Assembly: GCA_934293575.1 (NCBI GenBank)
Contig: CAKQYU010000003.1
Coordinates: 62,001-126,000 of the forward strand
Source of the DNA: an uncultured Lachnospiraceae bacterium
GTDB lineage: Bacteria > Bacillota > Clostridia > Lachnospirales > Lachnospiraceae
Direction: 5' to 3'
DNA length: 64,000 nucleotides
Positions 18,432 through 27,522 of this stretch are shown here, piece after piece (the stretch's first letter is position 1; every line of letters begins with the position of its first letter). The translations under genes and the position numbers were made by a program. The notes beneath the pieces were generated by a model that searched no databases, was not told the origin of the DNA, and saw only the letters and a list, made by a program, of their open reading frames with translations.

Positions 18432-19675
18432 ACAATTTCCTTTTTCTTTCTAAAATAGAACCCTGCAACAATCATTGCGGCAATCAAAACTCCGACAACC
18501 GGTCCGGTTGATGAACCGGCAATACTAACACCCTGTCCACCCAAATTTGGATTACTGATTGTTATTGTTCCCATTTGATCTTTTGCAATTCCTGTTATTC
18601 TTGAAATATCATCCAAAGAAATGGAAAATTCAATTTCATCTCCCGGTGTATCCGGTGCATGATTTGCATCATAAATCGTGTACACAATATTACTGTCACA
18701 GGCATTATCTGAACCATATCCCAAAAATGCTTTCAGATTCGTATGGGTACCCTGACTATTTGGAATATTGTAGTCATACTGGGACGGACGTATCTGTAAC
18801 TGATAGGTTTGACCGTTAATTGTCAGATACCATAACTGAATCTGCATAGCAGAAGTATATAAGTCATTTGCCTTAAAATGTCCGTATAAATACACTCCAT
18901 CTGTATATAACTGTCCAAAGTGATTGCACTGCTGGTTATTACTTGTATAGGTAATCTCAGTCTTTGGAAGGCTATCCCAGTCCTGATACATTCCATCAAT
19001 GGCAATATTTCCATTTCCAATAATACCGCCCTGATTATTCTCTGTAGAATTATCACCTGAATCCTCTGTGGTCTCTTCCGTTGTAGCTTCCGTCATTTCT
19101 TCGGTTGTTGCCTCCGTCGTACTTTCTTCCGTTACTTCTTCGGTTGTTGCCTCTGTGGTCTCTTCTTTGGGTTCTTTTACCTTCATGGTCACAGATTGTC
19201 CTCCCCATGACAAAGTAAGATTGCTGAAATCATAATCTGCATAGGTGGATACCGGAACCTGCATATTCCACTTCATACTTCCATATCCATAATACTGCTG
19301 TTTGTCATAATTCGTAACGGTTGCACTTGCTCCGCTAATTGCACTGCCCCATGCATTACTGACGGTAAAAGAGCCTGTCTCTTCATTATTGCCGGCATTC
19401 AGTACCAGTTCACTGTATGCACCCAAATCCACGCCGGTATCTGTCTGTAAACGAATCCGTTCTCCAATATAATTACTCCATGCACCTTCATAACTGATAT
19501 AAATATAACCTGCATCCGATGTAATCTGCATCGTTCCGCTGCCGTTTGAGATTGCCTGAGCATGAACATCTACCGCTGCTATCTGTAAACATAAACCTAC
19601 AATACATATAAATGAAAGTATTTTTCTTATTGTTTCTGTCAAAATGCATGTTTTCTTTTGTAAATAAGTTTTCAT
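18428..19675 (-). CDS. Firmicu-CTERM surface protein, likely XrtG substrate
   Basis: 415-residue exported protein. There is a signal peptide (1 to about 39, AHA before the cut), then a beta-rich domain (45-165). A 50-residue Thr/Glu linker (168-216) follows, built of TTEA/TTEE repeats. A second domain opens with an IDGMYQDW motif (about 226-233), typical of this family. The C-terminus carries the sorting tail: GGQGVSIAGSSTG (379-391), a membrane helix (392-408) and RKKK. I recognise the tail as the Firmicu-CTERM type (TIGR04145 from memory). The Thr-rich linker is a plausible O-glycosylation site. Encoded four bases after the PTPS-like gene and overlapping xrtG. Confidence 0.87.
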   Translation of the reverse strand: MKTYLQKKTCILTETIRKILSFICIVGLCLQIAAVDVHAQAISNGSGTMQITSDAGYIYISYEGAWSNYIGERIRLQTDTGVDLGAYSELVLNAGNNEETGSFTVSNAWGSAISGASATVTNYDKQQYYGYGSMKWNMQVPVSTYADYDFSNLTLSWGGQSVTMKVKEPKEETTEATTEEVTEESTTEATTEEMTEATTEETTEDSGDNSTENNQGGIIGNGNIAIDGMYQDWDSLPKTEITYTSNNQQCNHFGQLYTDGVYLYGHFKANDLYTSAMQIQLWYLTINGQTYQLQIRPSQYDYNIPNSQGTHTNLKAFLGYGSDNACDSNIVYTIYDANHAPDTPGDEIEFSISLDDISRITGIAKDQMGTITISNPNLGGQGVSIAGSSTGPVVGVLIAAMIVAGFYFRKKKEIV

Positions 19676-19679
19676 ACAA

Positions 19680-20135
19680 TCATCCCTTTCCGTGTTTTTC
19701 TCTTAATTGTTCTTTCTGATGTAGGATTGCATCATAATTATTCTTACTGTTATCCATATTGAGTGTCGGCAATAAAATCCGGTCTGCAACCTGATATACC
19801 GACAACGGATTTTCCGCAATATCTAACTGATACAAGGATAACTTTGTTTTTCGAAACAATTCTTTTAATTTTTCATAGAACAGATTTCCAATATCTTCCA
19901 ATGTTGCTTTCGTATTCTGAAATCCGTCTAACTCATTCAGATACCGGTTCTCATAGTTTTTCAAAAAATCCGTAACAATCGTATCGGCAACCGACATATT
20001 CGCACTTTGCTCTTCTTTGTTCCGAAATCCAAGATAAAGCAAAATCGTAAAGGTATGTGCATGTGCCTTTTCTTTCTTTCCGTCAAAACTATGTCTCGCA
20101 TTAAAATAATACTGACACCTGTAATAACACCTCAT
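19680..20135 (-). CDS. QueD/PTPS-like protein 1, first gene of the XrtG operon
   Basis: 151 residues, same fold as the paralogue at 14924-15382 but only distantly similar. Zinc histidines are His15 (NARH), His25 and His27 (AHAH), with the late acidic residue in IAENP. There is again no cysteine where QueD has its proton-shuttle Cys (KKEKA instead). It matches the XrtG-associated 6-pyruvoyl-tetrahydropterin synthase-related family (TIGR03112 from memory). Its role is unknown; it may bind a pterin or a purine-like ligand. ATG 20135 has only a weak ribosome binding site (GAAAGAGTG). It follows a promoter with a perfect TTGACA about 130 bases upstream. Confidence 0.82.
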   Translation of the reverse strand: MRCYYRCQYYFNARHSFDGKKEKAHAHTFTILLYLGFRNKEEQSANMSVADTIVTDFLKNYENRYLNELDGFQNTKATLEDIGNLFYEKLKELFRKTKLSLYQLDIAENPLSVYQVADRILLPTLNMDNSKNNYDAILHQKEQLREKHGKG

Positions 20136-20270
20136 AACAAAATCACTCTTTCTTTCACATTCTTATCTTATATATCGACAGAATAAATGAATTCTTCATA
20201 CCTGTTATCATCAATTATAGAAATAATTACCAATTCTTTTTGTGTATATTGTACATGTTTCTTTGCCATC

Positions 20271-20299
20271 AATTTAACAAATTCTTCTTTTTATGTCAA
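20271..20299 (-). promoter_or_regulatory. Predicted promoter of the XrtG operon
   Basis: Minus strand: perfect TTGACA (20294-20299), 17-base spacer, TAAATT (20271-20276). It implies a leader of about 128 bases before the first gene. The -10 is weak, which may indicate an activator. Confidence 0.55.
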
Positions 20300-20345
20300 T
20301 AAAATTTTTAACCAAAGAAATTATCTTTTCTTTAGTATAATATTA

Positions 20346-20383
20346 CAAAAAAAGAGGGCACCTTTTTTTACAAAAGAGCCCCC
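20346..20383 (-). terminator. Terminator after lysC
   Basis: Minus strand GGGGGC/GCCCTC stem (20378-20383 with 20354-20359) with an 18-base loop, followed by seven T. It closes the long sulfur/siroheme operon and insulates the XrtG operon. Confidence 0.7.
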
Positions 20384-20411
20384 CTACACTTTTTCAATTT
20401 TCAGATAACGA

Positions 20412-21731
20412 TTATTTATCTACAATAAATGTATTATAAATTGCCTTGATTGCTGTCTCAAAATCTTTGTTCTTAACACCGATAATAATATTTAACTCAG
20501 AAGAACCCTGATCAATCATTTTAATGTTAATTCCCTTTGCAGCCAAAGCGGTAAATAATTTGCCTGCTGTACCACTTGCTGATTTCATTCCGCGTCCAAC
20601 AACTGCAATCAATGCAAGTCCGGATTCAATTTCTACGGAATCCGGTTCAACCAGACGGTGAATGGTTGAAACTACATTCTGTTCCTTATCCATAAACTCA
20701 TCCGCATGTACAACAATCGTCATGGTATCAATACCCGACGGCATATGCTCAAATGAAATATTATTCTCTTCAAATGCCTGTAATACCTTACGTCCAAATC
20801 CGATTTCTGAATTCATCATTGCTTTGGTAATAGAGATTGTACAGAAATCTTTCTTTCCGGCAATACCGGTAACTACATAATCCTGCTTCTGACAGGTACT
20901 TTCCACAATCCATGTTCCTGCATCTTCTGGTGCATTCGTATTACGGATATTAATCGGAATACCACAGTGGCGAACCGGGAAAATAGCATCTTCATGCAAT
21001 ACCGATGCTCCCATGTAAGACAACTCACGTAATTCACGATATGTAATATATTTGATTGGTTTCGGATTGGATACAATTCTTGGATCCGCTACCAAAAATC
21101 CGGATACATCCGTCCAGTTTTCATATACATCCGCTCTGCTGACCTTTGCAACAATTGAACCGGTTACATCGGAACCACCTCTTGAGAAAGTCTTTACATT
21201 ACCATCTTTTCCCATTCCGTAAAATCCCGGAATAACTGCTCTTTCACATTCGGCCAATCGTGCAGAAAGCTTCTTGTCCGTTTTGTAATCGTTTAAATTA
21301 CCTTCTTCATTAAAGAAGATAACCTCCGCAGAATCAATAAATTCAATACCAAGATAAGCTGCCATAATCTTACCGTTTAAGTATTCTCCCCGCGATGCAG
21401 CGAAATCACTCTGCGGATTTTCTTTTAACATGGCTGTAATCTCTTTGAAATCTTCATCTAAACTAAAATCTTTTAATTCAAGACCGGTTATAATTTCATC
21501 ATATCTGGCTTTGATTGCTTCCATTTCTTTTGTAATATCCTTACCCTCGCTTGCGCTTTCGTATGTATGCAATAACATATCGGTAACCTTTGTATCCTCA
21601 TCATATCGCTTACCCGGTGCAGAAGGTACAACATATACCCGATCCGGATCAGCTTTGATAATTGCGCCTACCTTCTTAAACTGCTCTGCGCTTGCTAATG
21701 AACTACCACCAAATTTAACTACTTTTTTCAT
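20412..21731 (-). CDS. lysC: Aspartate kinase
   Basis: Makes aspartyl phosphate, the first step to lysine, threonine and methionine. Monofunctional, 439 residues. The kinase domain has KFGGSSLAS at the N-terminus, the FSRGGSDVTG loop and SYMGASVLHEDA. Two C-terminal ACT-type modules (from about 295) mark feedback regulation. ATG follows GGAAGACAGGAT. It lies 114 bases after cysK and before a terminator. Placement at the end of the homocysteine-forming operon fits supply of homoserine for O-acetylhomoserine. Confidence 0.95.
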   Translation of the reverse strand: MKKVVKFGGSSLASAEQFKKVGAIIKADPDRVYVVPSAPGKRYDEDTKVTDMLLHTYESASEGKDITKEMEAIKARYDEIITGLELKDFSLDEDFKEITAMLKENPQSDFAASRGEYLNGKIMAAYLGIEFIDSAEVIFFNEEGNLNDYKTDKKLSARLAECERAVIPGFYGMGKDGNVKTFSRGGSDVTGSIVAKVSRADVYENWTDVSGFLVADPRIVSNPKPIKYITYRELRELSYMGASVLHEDAIFPVRHCGIPINIRNTNAPEDAGTWIVESTCQKQDYVVTGIAGKKDFCTISITKAMMNSEIGFGRKVLQAFEENNISFEHMPSGIDTMTIVVHADEFMDKEQNVVSTIHRLVEPDSVEIESGLALIAVVGRGMKSASGTAGKLFTALAAKGINIKMIDQGSSELNIIIGVKNKDFETAIKAIYNTFIVDK

Positions 21732-21845
21732 ATCCTGTCTTCCTCACACATCATCATTTATTTTGCAACAATCTTTATTCTAATATTAATATGAAAATTT
21801 CACAAGTAAAAAAATTCCCATTTTTACGGATTCTTTTGGTTGTTT

Positions 21846-22781
21846 TTACCGAAATAAATTCGTAGAAAGATATCTTTCTCCCGTATCCGGTAATAATACC
21901 ACGATATTCTTATCCTTATTTTCCTCTTTCGAAGCAAGCAAAACGGCAATAGCCAAAGCCGCACCGGAAGAAATTCCCACTAAAATTCCTTCATCAACCG
22001 CAAGCTGTCTGGCATATTGCATTGCATCCTCATTGCCGACCGTCATTACCGTATCGTAAACATCCTGATTTAAGGTTTTCGGTATAAATCCCGCTCCAAT
22101 TCCCTGAATCATATGAGGACCTGACTTTCCCTGCGATAACATAGGAGAACCTTCCGGTTCAACCGCAATAATCTTTACATCCGGATTGACCGATTTTAAA
22201 TAACTTCCGACTCCGGATAAGGTTCCACCGGTTCCGACTCCGGCAATGAACATGTCAACTTTCCCGTCTGCCTGTTCATAGATTTCCGGTCCCGTTGTCC
22301 GCATATGCATCTTCGGATTAGCAGGATTACTGAACTGACCGAGAATAATCGAATTATCAATCGTTTGATTTAATTCCTGTGCCTTGCTGATTGCACCCTT
22401 CATTCCCTGATATCCCGGTGTCAAAACAACTTCCGCACCGTATGCAGTCAATAACTTTCTTCTTTCCTTACTCATTGTCTCCGGCATAGTCATAATTGCA
22501 TGATAACCCTTTGCAGCACAGATTGCGGCAATTCCGATTCCGGTATTTCCTGAAGTCGGTTCAATGATTGTTGCACCCTCTTTTAACTTTCCTTTTTCTT
22601 CAGCATCTTCTATCATTGCCAATGCAATTCTGTCCTTTACACTTCCTCCGGGATTAAACATCTCAAGCTTTGCTAAGATATTTCCGTGCAATCCATATTT
22701 TTCTTTTGTATTTACCAGTTCCACCAATGGTGTGTTTCCAACCAAGCCTATGATTCCTTTATACAATTTCTTCATCTCCAT
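21846..22781 (-). CDS. cysK: Cysteine synthase A (copy 1)
   Basis: O-acetylserine sulfhydrylase, PLP enzyme, 311 residues. The PLP lysine is in NPGGSVKDRIA, the phosphate cup in EPTSGNTGIG and the substrate loop in GTGGTLSGVG. The C-terminal PDTGERYLST is typical of CysK. It follows the thioredoxin reductase by 16 bases in the long operon. A paralogue with the same motifs heads the sulfate-uptake operon at 42887-43828. Confidence 0.95.
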   Translation of the reverse strand: MEMKKLYKGIIGLVGNTPLVELVNTKEKYGLHGNILAKLEMFNPGGSVKDRIALAMIEDAEEKGKLKEGATIIEPTSGNTGIGIAAICAAKGYHAIMTMPETMSKERRKLLTAYGAEVVLTPGYQGMKGAISKAQELNQTIDNSIILGQFSNPANPKMHMRTTGPEIYEQADGKVDMFIAGVGTGGTLSGVGSYLKSVNPDVKIIAVEPEGSPMLSQGKSGPHMIQGIGAGFIPKTLNQDVYDTVMTVGNEDAMQYARQLAVDEGILVGISSGAALAIAVLLASKEENKDKNIVVLLPDTGERYLSTNLFR

Positions 22782-22797
22782 TCGTTATTTTTATATT

Positions 22798-23730
22798 TTA
22801 TCCATTGTCTTTGAGCATATCCTGTTCCAATGTGGAAATGGCAACGGCTCCATCTGAAACCGCTGTTACCACCTGCCGTAACTGCTTTGTTCTTACATCA
22901 CCAACCGCATAGATTCCGTCTACACTTGTTTTGCAGGACTCATCCGCAATGATATATCCGTTGTCATCCGTTTTTACAATATCGGAAACCATCTGACTGT
23001 TTGGCTGCATACCGACTGCAACAAATATACCATCCACATTCTTTTCTTCTGTCTGCGTTGTTCCCACATCCTGTAAAATAATCTTTTCCACCGATTCCTT
23101 ACCGATAATCTCCTTAATCTCTTTTGAAGGTAAAAATTCAATATTTTCCTTTTCAAAAACCTTTTGCTGAAGAGATTTTGCCCCTCTTAACTGATTCCTT
23201 CTGTGAATCAGATATACCTTTTCACAGATATTTGCCAAATAAAGTGCATCTCCCAATGCTACATTACCGCCACCGACAACGGCTACCGTTTTGTTCTTAA
23301 AAAAGGCTCCGTCACAGGTTGCACAATAAGATACTCCGGCACCCTTTAATTCTTCTTCCCCGGCACATCCCAATTGCTTATAAGATGCTCCGGTTGCAAT
23401 GATTACGGATTTGGTTTCAATCTCTGCTCCATCATCCATAACAATTATCTTCTTATCATCCATACATTTTATATGTGATACTTCCCCTTCATAAAAAGGA
23501 ACTTCCAACGCTTTTGCATGCTCTTTAAATTTCATGACCAAATCATAACCGCTCATTCCATACAGACCGAGATAATTATCGACACGTTCCGTTACCGCAA
23601 TCTGTCCGCCGCCATATACATCCTTTTCAATCACAACCTCATTCAGCATGGCACGTTTTCCGTAAACAGCTGCCGAAAGTCCTGCCGGACCGCTTCCAAT
23701 TATTACTAAATCTTTTTTCTCTCTGCTCAT
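22798..23730 (-). CDS. trxB: Thioredoxin-disulfide reductase
   Basis: FAD/NADPH enzyme of 310 residues that reduces thioredoxin. FAD motif GSGPAGLSAA, active-site pair CATC in SYCATCDGAFF, NADPH motif VGGGNVALGDAL, and the C-terminal GDVRTKQLRQV FAD-binding segment. I start at ATG 23730 (GGAAGGTTAGGAAT before it), four bases after the hemL stop; an in-frame start at 23760 would lie inside hemL. It probably reduces the thioredoxin encoded upstream at 31645-31962. Confidence 0.92.
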   Translation of the reverse strand: MSREKKDLVIIGSGPAGLSAAVYGKRAMLNEVVIEKDVYGGGQIAVTERVDNYLGLYGMSGYDLVMKFKEHAKALEVPFYEGEVSHIKCMDDKKIIVMDDGAEIETKSVIIATGASYKQLGCAGEEELKGAGVSYCATCDGAFFKNKTVAVVGGGNVALGDALYLANICEKVYLIHRRNQLRGAKSLQQKVFEKENIEFLPSKEIKEIIGKESVEKIILQDVGTTQTEEKNVDGIFVAVGMQPNSQMVSDIVKTDDNGYIIADESCKTSVDGIYAVGDVRTKQLRQVVTAVSDGAVAISTLEQDMLKDNG

Positions 23731-23734
23731 ATTC

Positions 23735-25018
23735 CTAACCTTCCATACTTTCTTTTGCATAATTGTTAATCAGCGTTAATGTCTGTTGGATATCTTCCGT
23801 TGTATGTGCTACCGACAAAAACATAGCTTCAAACTGGGAAGGAGCCAGATTAACCCCATGGGATAACATATAGCGGAAATATGCTGCATACTTCTGAATA
23901 TCCGATGTTACCGCCGTATCAAAATCAATAACTTCCTTATCCGTAAAAAAGACACTCATCAAAGAACCGACCTGATTTACACAAATCCGATTCTTACCTG
24001 CCTGCCGGATTCCATCCGCTAATTCTTCCGTTGTCTTTTCAAGCTTTGTATAAATATCCGGTGTTTCCTTTAATATTTTCAAGGTTTCCAATCCTGCCGT
24101 CATTGCAATCGGATTACCGGATAAGGTTCCTGCCTGATAAACCTTTCCAACCGGTGCAACACATTCCATAATTTCTTTTCTTCCACCGTATGCACCAACC
24201 GGCATTCCGCCACCAACAATTTTGCCTAAGGTTGTTATATCCGGAATCACATTATAATATTCCTGTGCACCACCCAAAGACAGACGAAAACCGGTAATTA
24301 CCTCATCAAAAATCAAAAGGCTTCCGTTTTCTTTTGTAATTTTTCTAAGTCCCTCCAGGAACCCCTTTTGCGGTAATACCACACCCATATTAGCTGCAAC
24401 CGGTTCTACCACAACCGCAGCAATTTTATCTTTATAAGAATCAAATAACTGTGCAACTGAATCAAGGTCATTGTAATTGGCAATCAACGTATATTGTGTA
24501 TACCCGGCCGGAACACCCGCACTGTCCGGAACAGACTGTGTCAACGCTCCGGAACCGGCTTTGACCAGCAGACCGTCGGAATGTCCATGGTAGCAGCCCT
24601 TAAACTTTACAATATAATCTCTTCCGGTAAATCCTCTTGCTACCCGGATAGCACTCATAACCGCTTCCGTACCGGAACTGACCATCCGGCTCATCTCCAT
24701 GGAAGGAATCAATTCCGATATCAATTGTGCAATTTCATATTCTTTTCTTGTCGGTGCACCAAAGGTAAGTCCATCCTGACATGCCTTTGTAACGGCATCA
24801 ATAACTCTTTCATCCGCATGGCCTAAAATTCCGGGACCCCAGGAACAAACATAGTCAATATATTCCTTTCCGTCCTCATCAAAAATATGGGAACCCTTTG
24901 CTTTTTTAATAAAGATTGGATTTCTTCCAACCGCACCATACGCACGTACCGGTGAATTTACACCACCCGGAATTCTTTGTTTTGACTTTTCAAATAAAAC
25001 ATCGGACTGTGTCTGCAT
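23735..25018 (-). CDS. hemL: Glutamate-1-semialdehyde 2,1-aminomutase
   Basis: PLP enzyme that turns glutamate-1-semialdehyde into 5-aminolevulinate, second step of the C5 tetrapyrrole path. 427 residues, normal length. Key segments are RIPGGVNSPVRAY, the PLP-site MVSSGTEAVMSAIR and the Schiff-base lysine in TLGKIVGGGMPVGAYGG. ATG 25018 follows AGGAGAAAAAGT; an upstream in-frame ATG (25039) would overlap hemB. Confidence 0.97.
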   Translation of the reverse strand: MQTQSDVLFEKSKQRIPGGVNSPVRAYGAVGRNPIFIKKAKGSHIFDEDGKEYIDYVCSWGPGILGHADERVIDAVTKACQDGLTFGAPTRKEYEIAQLISELIPSMEMSRMVSSGTEAVMSAIRVARGFTGRDYIVKFKGCYHGHSDGLLVKAGSGALTQSVPDSAGVPAGYTQYTLIANYNDLDSVAQLFDSYKDKIAAVVVEPVAANMGVVLPQKGFLEGLRKITKENGSLLIFDEVITGFRLSLGGAQEYYNVIPDITTLGKIVGGGMPVGAYGGRKEIMECVAPVGKVYQAGTLSGNPIAMTAGLETLKILKETPDIYTKLEKTTEELADGIRQAGKNRICVNQVGSLMSVFFTDKEVIDFDTAVTSDIQKYAAYFRYMLSHGVNLAPSQFEAMFLSVAHTTEDIQQTLTLINNYAKESMEG

Positions 25019-25028
25019 ACTTTTTCTC

Positions 25029-25997
25029 CTATTGTTCATCTAACCAGTTTGCAACATCTATCGCATGATACGTGATAATAATATCCGCACCCGCTCTTTT
25101 CATGGCTATCATATTTTCCATTACAATTCTTTTTTCATCAATCCATCCATTCAAAGCCGCAGCCTTAACCATGGAATATTCTCCACTCACATTATAAACC
25201 GCAAGCGGATGATTGGTAAGTGCTCTTGCCTTGCTTACGATATCCAGATATGCCAATGCGGGTTTTACCATTATCATATCCGCACCTTCCTCAATATCCG
25301 CTTCACACTCCCGGATTGCTTCTCTTCCGTTTGCCGGATCCATCTGATAGGTTCTCCGGTCTCCAAAAGACGGAGCGGAATGAGCGGCATCCCGAAACGG
25401 CGAATAATAACCGGATGCGAACTTTGCACTGTAACCCATTATTATCGTATTCACAAATCCATTTGCATCCAATTCTTTTCTTATATAAGCAATATGCCCA
25501 TCCATCATATCGGAAGGGGCAATCATATCCGCCCCCGCCTTTGCAAGTGAAACAGCCATCTTGGCAAGTAACGGAAGTGTCTCATCATTCAGGATTTCCC
25601 CATCTTTTACCAGACCGCAATGACCGTGGGATGTATATTCACAAAGACATACATCTGCAATCACCACAAGCTCCGGTGCCTTTTGCTTAATCGCACGGAT
25701 TGCTCTTTGTGTGATTCCATCCTCACTGTATGCACCGCTTCCACATTCATCCTTATGATCCGGAACACCAAAAATCAGAATTGCCGAAATTCCGGCTTTC
25801 CGGATTCTTTCCAATTCGTCCTCTAAAAATGTATCAATGGAAAACTGGTAAATTCCAGGCATGGAATCCACCGGTATCTTTTCCTTTGTTCCTTCTTTCA
25901 CAAAAACCGGATAGACCAGATCGGATTTTTCGATACTGGTTTCCCTTACCATAGACCGGATATTTTCATTTGCTCTTATCCTTCGTAATCGAATCAT
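25029..25997 (-). CDS. hemB: Porphobilinogen synthase (delta-aminolevulinate dehydratase)
   Basis: Condenses two 5-aminolevulinate to porphobilinogen. 322 residues. Both active-site lysines are visible (MGYSAKFAS and MVKPAL), and the zinc cysteines lie in DVCLCEYTSHGHCG, so it is the zinc-dependent type. ATG follows GAGGTGTAAAGAA. It sits between cobA-hemD and hemL in the siroheme segment. Confidence 0.97.
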   Translation of the reverse strand: MIRLRRIRANENIRSMVRETSIEKSDLVYPVFVKEGTKEKIPVDSMPGIYQFSIDTFLEDELERIRKAGISAILIFGVPDHKDECGSGAYSEDGITQRAIRAIKQKAPELVVIADVCLCEYTSHGHCGLVKDGEILNDETLPLLAKMAVSLAKAGADMIAPSDMMDGHIAYIRKELDANGFVNTIIMGYSAKFASGYYSPFRDAAHSAPSFGDRRTYQMDPANGREAIRECEADIEEGADMIMVKPALAYLDIVSKARALTNHPLAVYNVSGEYSMVKAAALNGWIDEKRIVMENMIAMKRAGADIIITYHAIDVANWLDEQ

Positions 25998-26018
25998 TTC
26001 TTTACACCTCTTTTTAAA

Positions 26019-27512
26019 TTATCTATAAAAATTTTGTAATGCTTCCATCTGATGTTTGATATCACACTGCTTTGGCACCACATCCGCTGTAATCCCATAC
26101 TGTTCCAGTGCCTTATTTGTTACCTCACCAATGGCAGAAACAATTACGTTCTTCTTTTTCCTTTCCTGCTCCCATTCCTCTATTGTCATGTCCTGTTCTA
26201 TTTCCTTAATAAATGCCCTTACACCGGAGCTGCTTGCAAAGGTCAATACATCAAAATCATATAAATACTTCCAGTTTTCCGTACGTCTGCCTACCACATC
26301 ATACACCGGTAATTCTTTACAGCTCAGTCCGTTTTCTTCTAATATCATGGAAAGTTCCCTGCTTCCCTGTAATGCCCTCGGAATCAAAATATGTTCCCCC
26401 GGTAATGCATAGCCGGCTAACCCTTTAGCAAGTGCCTTTGTTGTATAGTTTTCCGGGCAGAAATCCGCATGAAAACCATATTCACTTAATGTATGTCTTG
26501 TTCCGCTTCCGATGACCGCAAATTTTACCCCGGCAAACTTACGGAAATCAAAACCGCATTTTTTTGCTTCTTCAAAAAAGAGTTTGATTCCGTTCGCACT
26601 TGTAAAAACAATCCATTGATAGGTGTCAAGCACGGAAAGTTCCTTTTTTATCTCTCTGACAGCCGGCAGTCTTTTTATATCCATACTGCACAAAGAATAT
26701 AACCTTGCGCCTTTACTTTCCGCATATGCACGCATTTTTTCCCGTAACTCATAGGTTCCGGTCACACCTATTTTCCTGCCCTGTAAACTACCGATATGGT
26801 CAGAAACAAAATGATAGGGAACGGTATCTCCGACAACAATCACAGCCGGGGAGGTTATCCCTTTTTCCCGCACTTTATCGACAATATCCGCAAGCGTACC
26901 GGTAACCATTGTTTCTCCGGGCAGGCTTCCCTTTGATATGACTGCCACCGGTTTTTCTTTTTCGGTGCCCTCTTCCAACAAGCGATTTACAATGCCTTCC
27001 AAATGGGAAATTCCCATCAGAAAAATGCTGCTGCCTTCTTCCTTTTTAATATAGGAAAACGGGCTGTCGCAAGAAACGTTTGTATGTCCGGTAAATACAT
27101 GAAAACTACGGCTTGTCTCACGATGTGTTACCGGAATTCCCATCATTTCCGGAACTGCAATTGCGGATGTTACTCCCGGAATCACAAAAAACGGAATCTG
27201 TTCTTCCAAAAGCTTTGTTACCTCTTCTCCGCCCCTGCCAAATACAAAAGGATCTCCGCCCTTTAAACGGACAACTGTTTCATATTTTTGTGCGGTCTCT
27301 ATTAAAATCCGGTTGATTTCTTCCTGTTTTCTGTAATGCTGTCCCGGTTTCTTTCCAACGTATATCTTTTCACAGGTATCCGGAACAATTTCCAGCAATT
27401 CATTTGTTCCCAGACGATCATAAATTACAGCATCACATCTTTTTAATATGTTATATCCTTTTACCGTTATAAGACCTGCATCTCCAGGTCCCGCACCAAT
27501 CAAATAAACCAT
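26019..27512 (-). CDS. cobA-hemD: Uroporphyrinogen-III C-methyltransferase / synthase fusion
   Basis: A 497-residue fusion. Residues 1 to about 245 are the SAM-dependent methyltransferase that makes precorrin-2: VYLIGAGPGDAGLITVKG, RLKGGDPFVFGRGGEE, and VIPGVTSAIAVPEMMGIPVTHR. Residues about 250-497 are uroporphyrinogen-III synthase (HemD), with the TFASSSGVRAF segment. The fusion channels hydroxymethylbilane to the siroheme/corrinoid branch, away from heme. ATG follows GAGGATAAAA. Confidence 0.95.
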   Translation of the reverse strand: MVYLIGAGPGDAGLITVKGYNILKRCDAVIYDRLGTNELLEIVPDTCEKIYVGKKPGQHYRKQEEINRILIETAQKYETVVRLKGGDPFVFGRGGEEVTKLLEEQIPFFVIPGVTSAIAVPEMMGIPVTHRETSRSFHVFTGHTNVSCDSPFSYIKKEEGSSIFLMGISHLEGIVNRLLEEGTEKEKPVAVISKGSLPGETMVTGTLADIVDKVREKGITSPAVIVVGDTVPYHFVSDHIGSLQGRKIGVTGTYELREKMRAYAESKGARLYSLCSMDIKRLPAVREIKKELSVLDTYQWIVFTSANGIKLFFEEAKKCGFDFRKFAGVKFAVIGSGTRHTLSEYGFHADFCPENYTTKALAKGLAGYALPGEHILIPRALQGSRELSMILEENGLSCKELPVYDVVGRRTENWKYLYDFDVLTFASSSGVRAFIKEIEQDMTIEEWEQERKKKNVIVSAIGEVTNKALEQYGITADVVPKQCDIKHQMEALQNFYR

Positions 27513-27522
27513 TTTTATCCTC

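Noticed and set aside
19050..19180. Tandem DNA repeat or CRISPR-like array
   Set aside because: The periodic pattern encodes the TTEA/TTEE linker of the surface protein and has no spacer structure.
14924..20135. Queuosine or folate biosynthesis from the two QueD-like proteins
   Set aside because: No queC, queE or folE nearby and the catalytic Cys is missing in both; the neighbours are exosortase genes.
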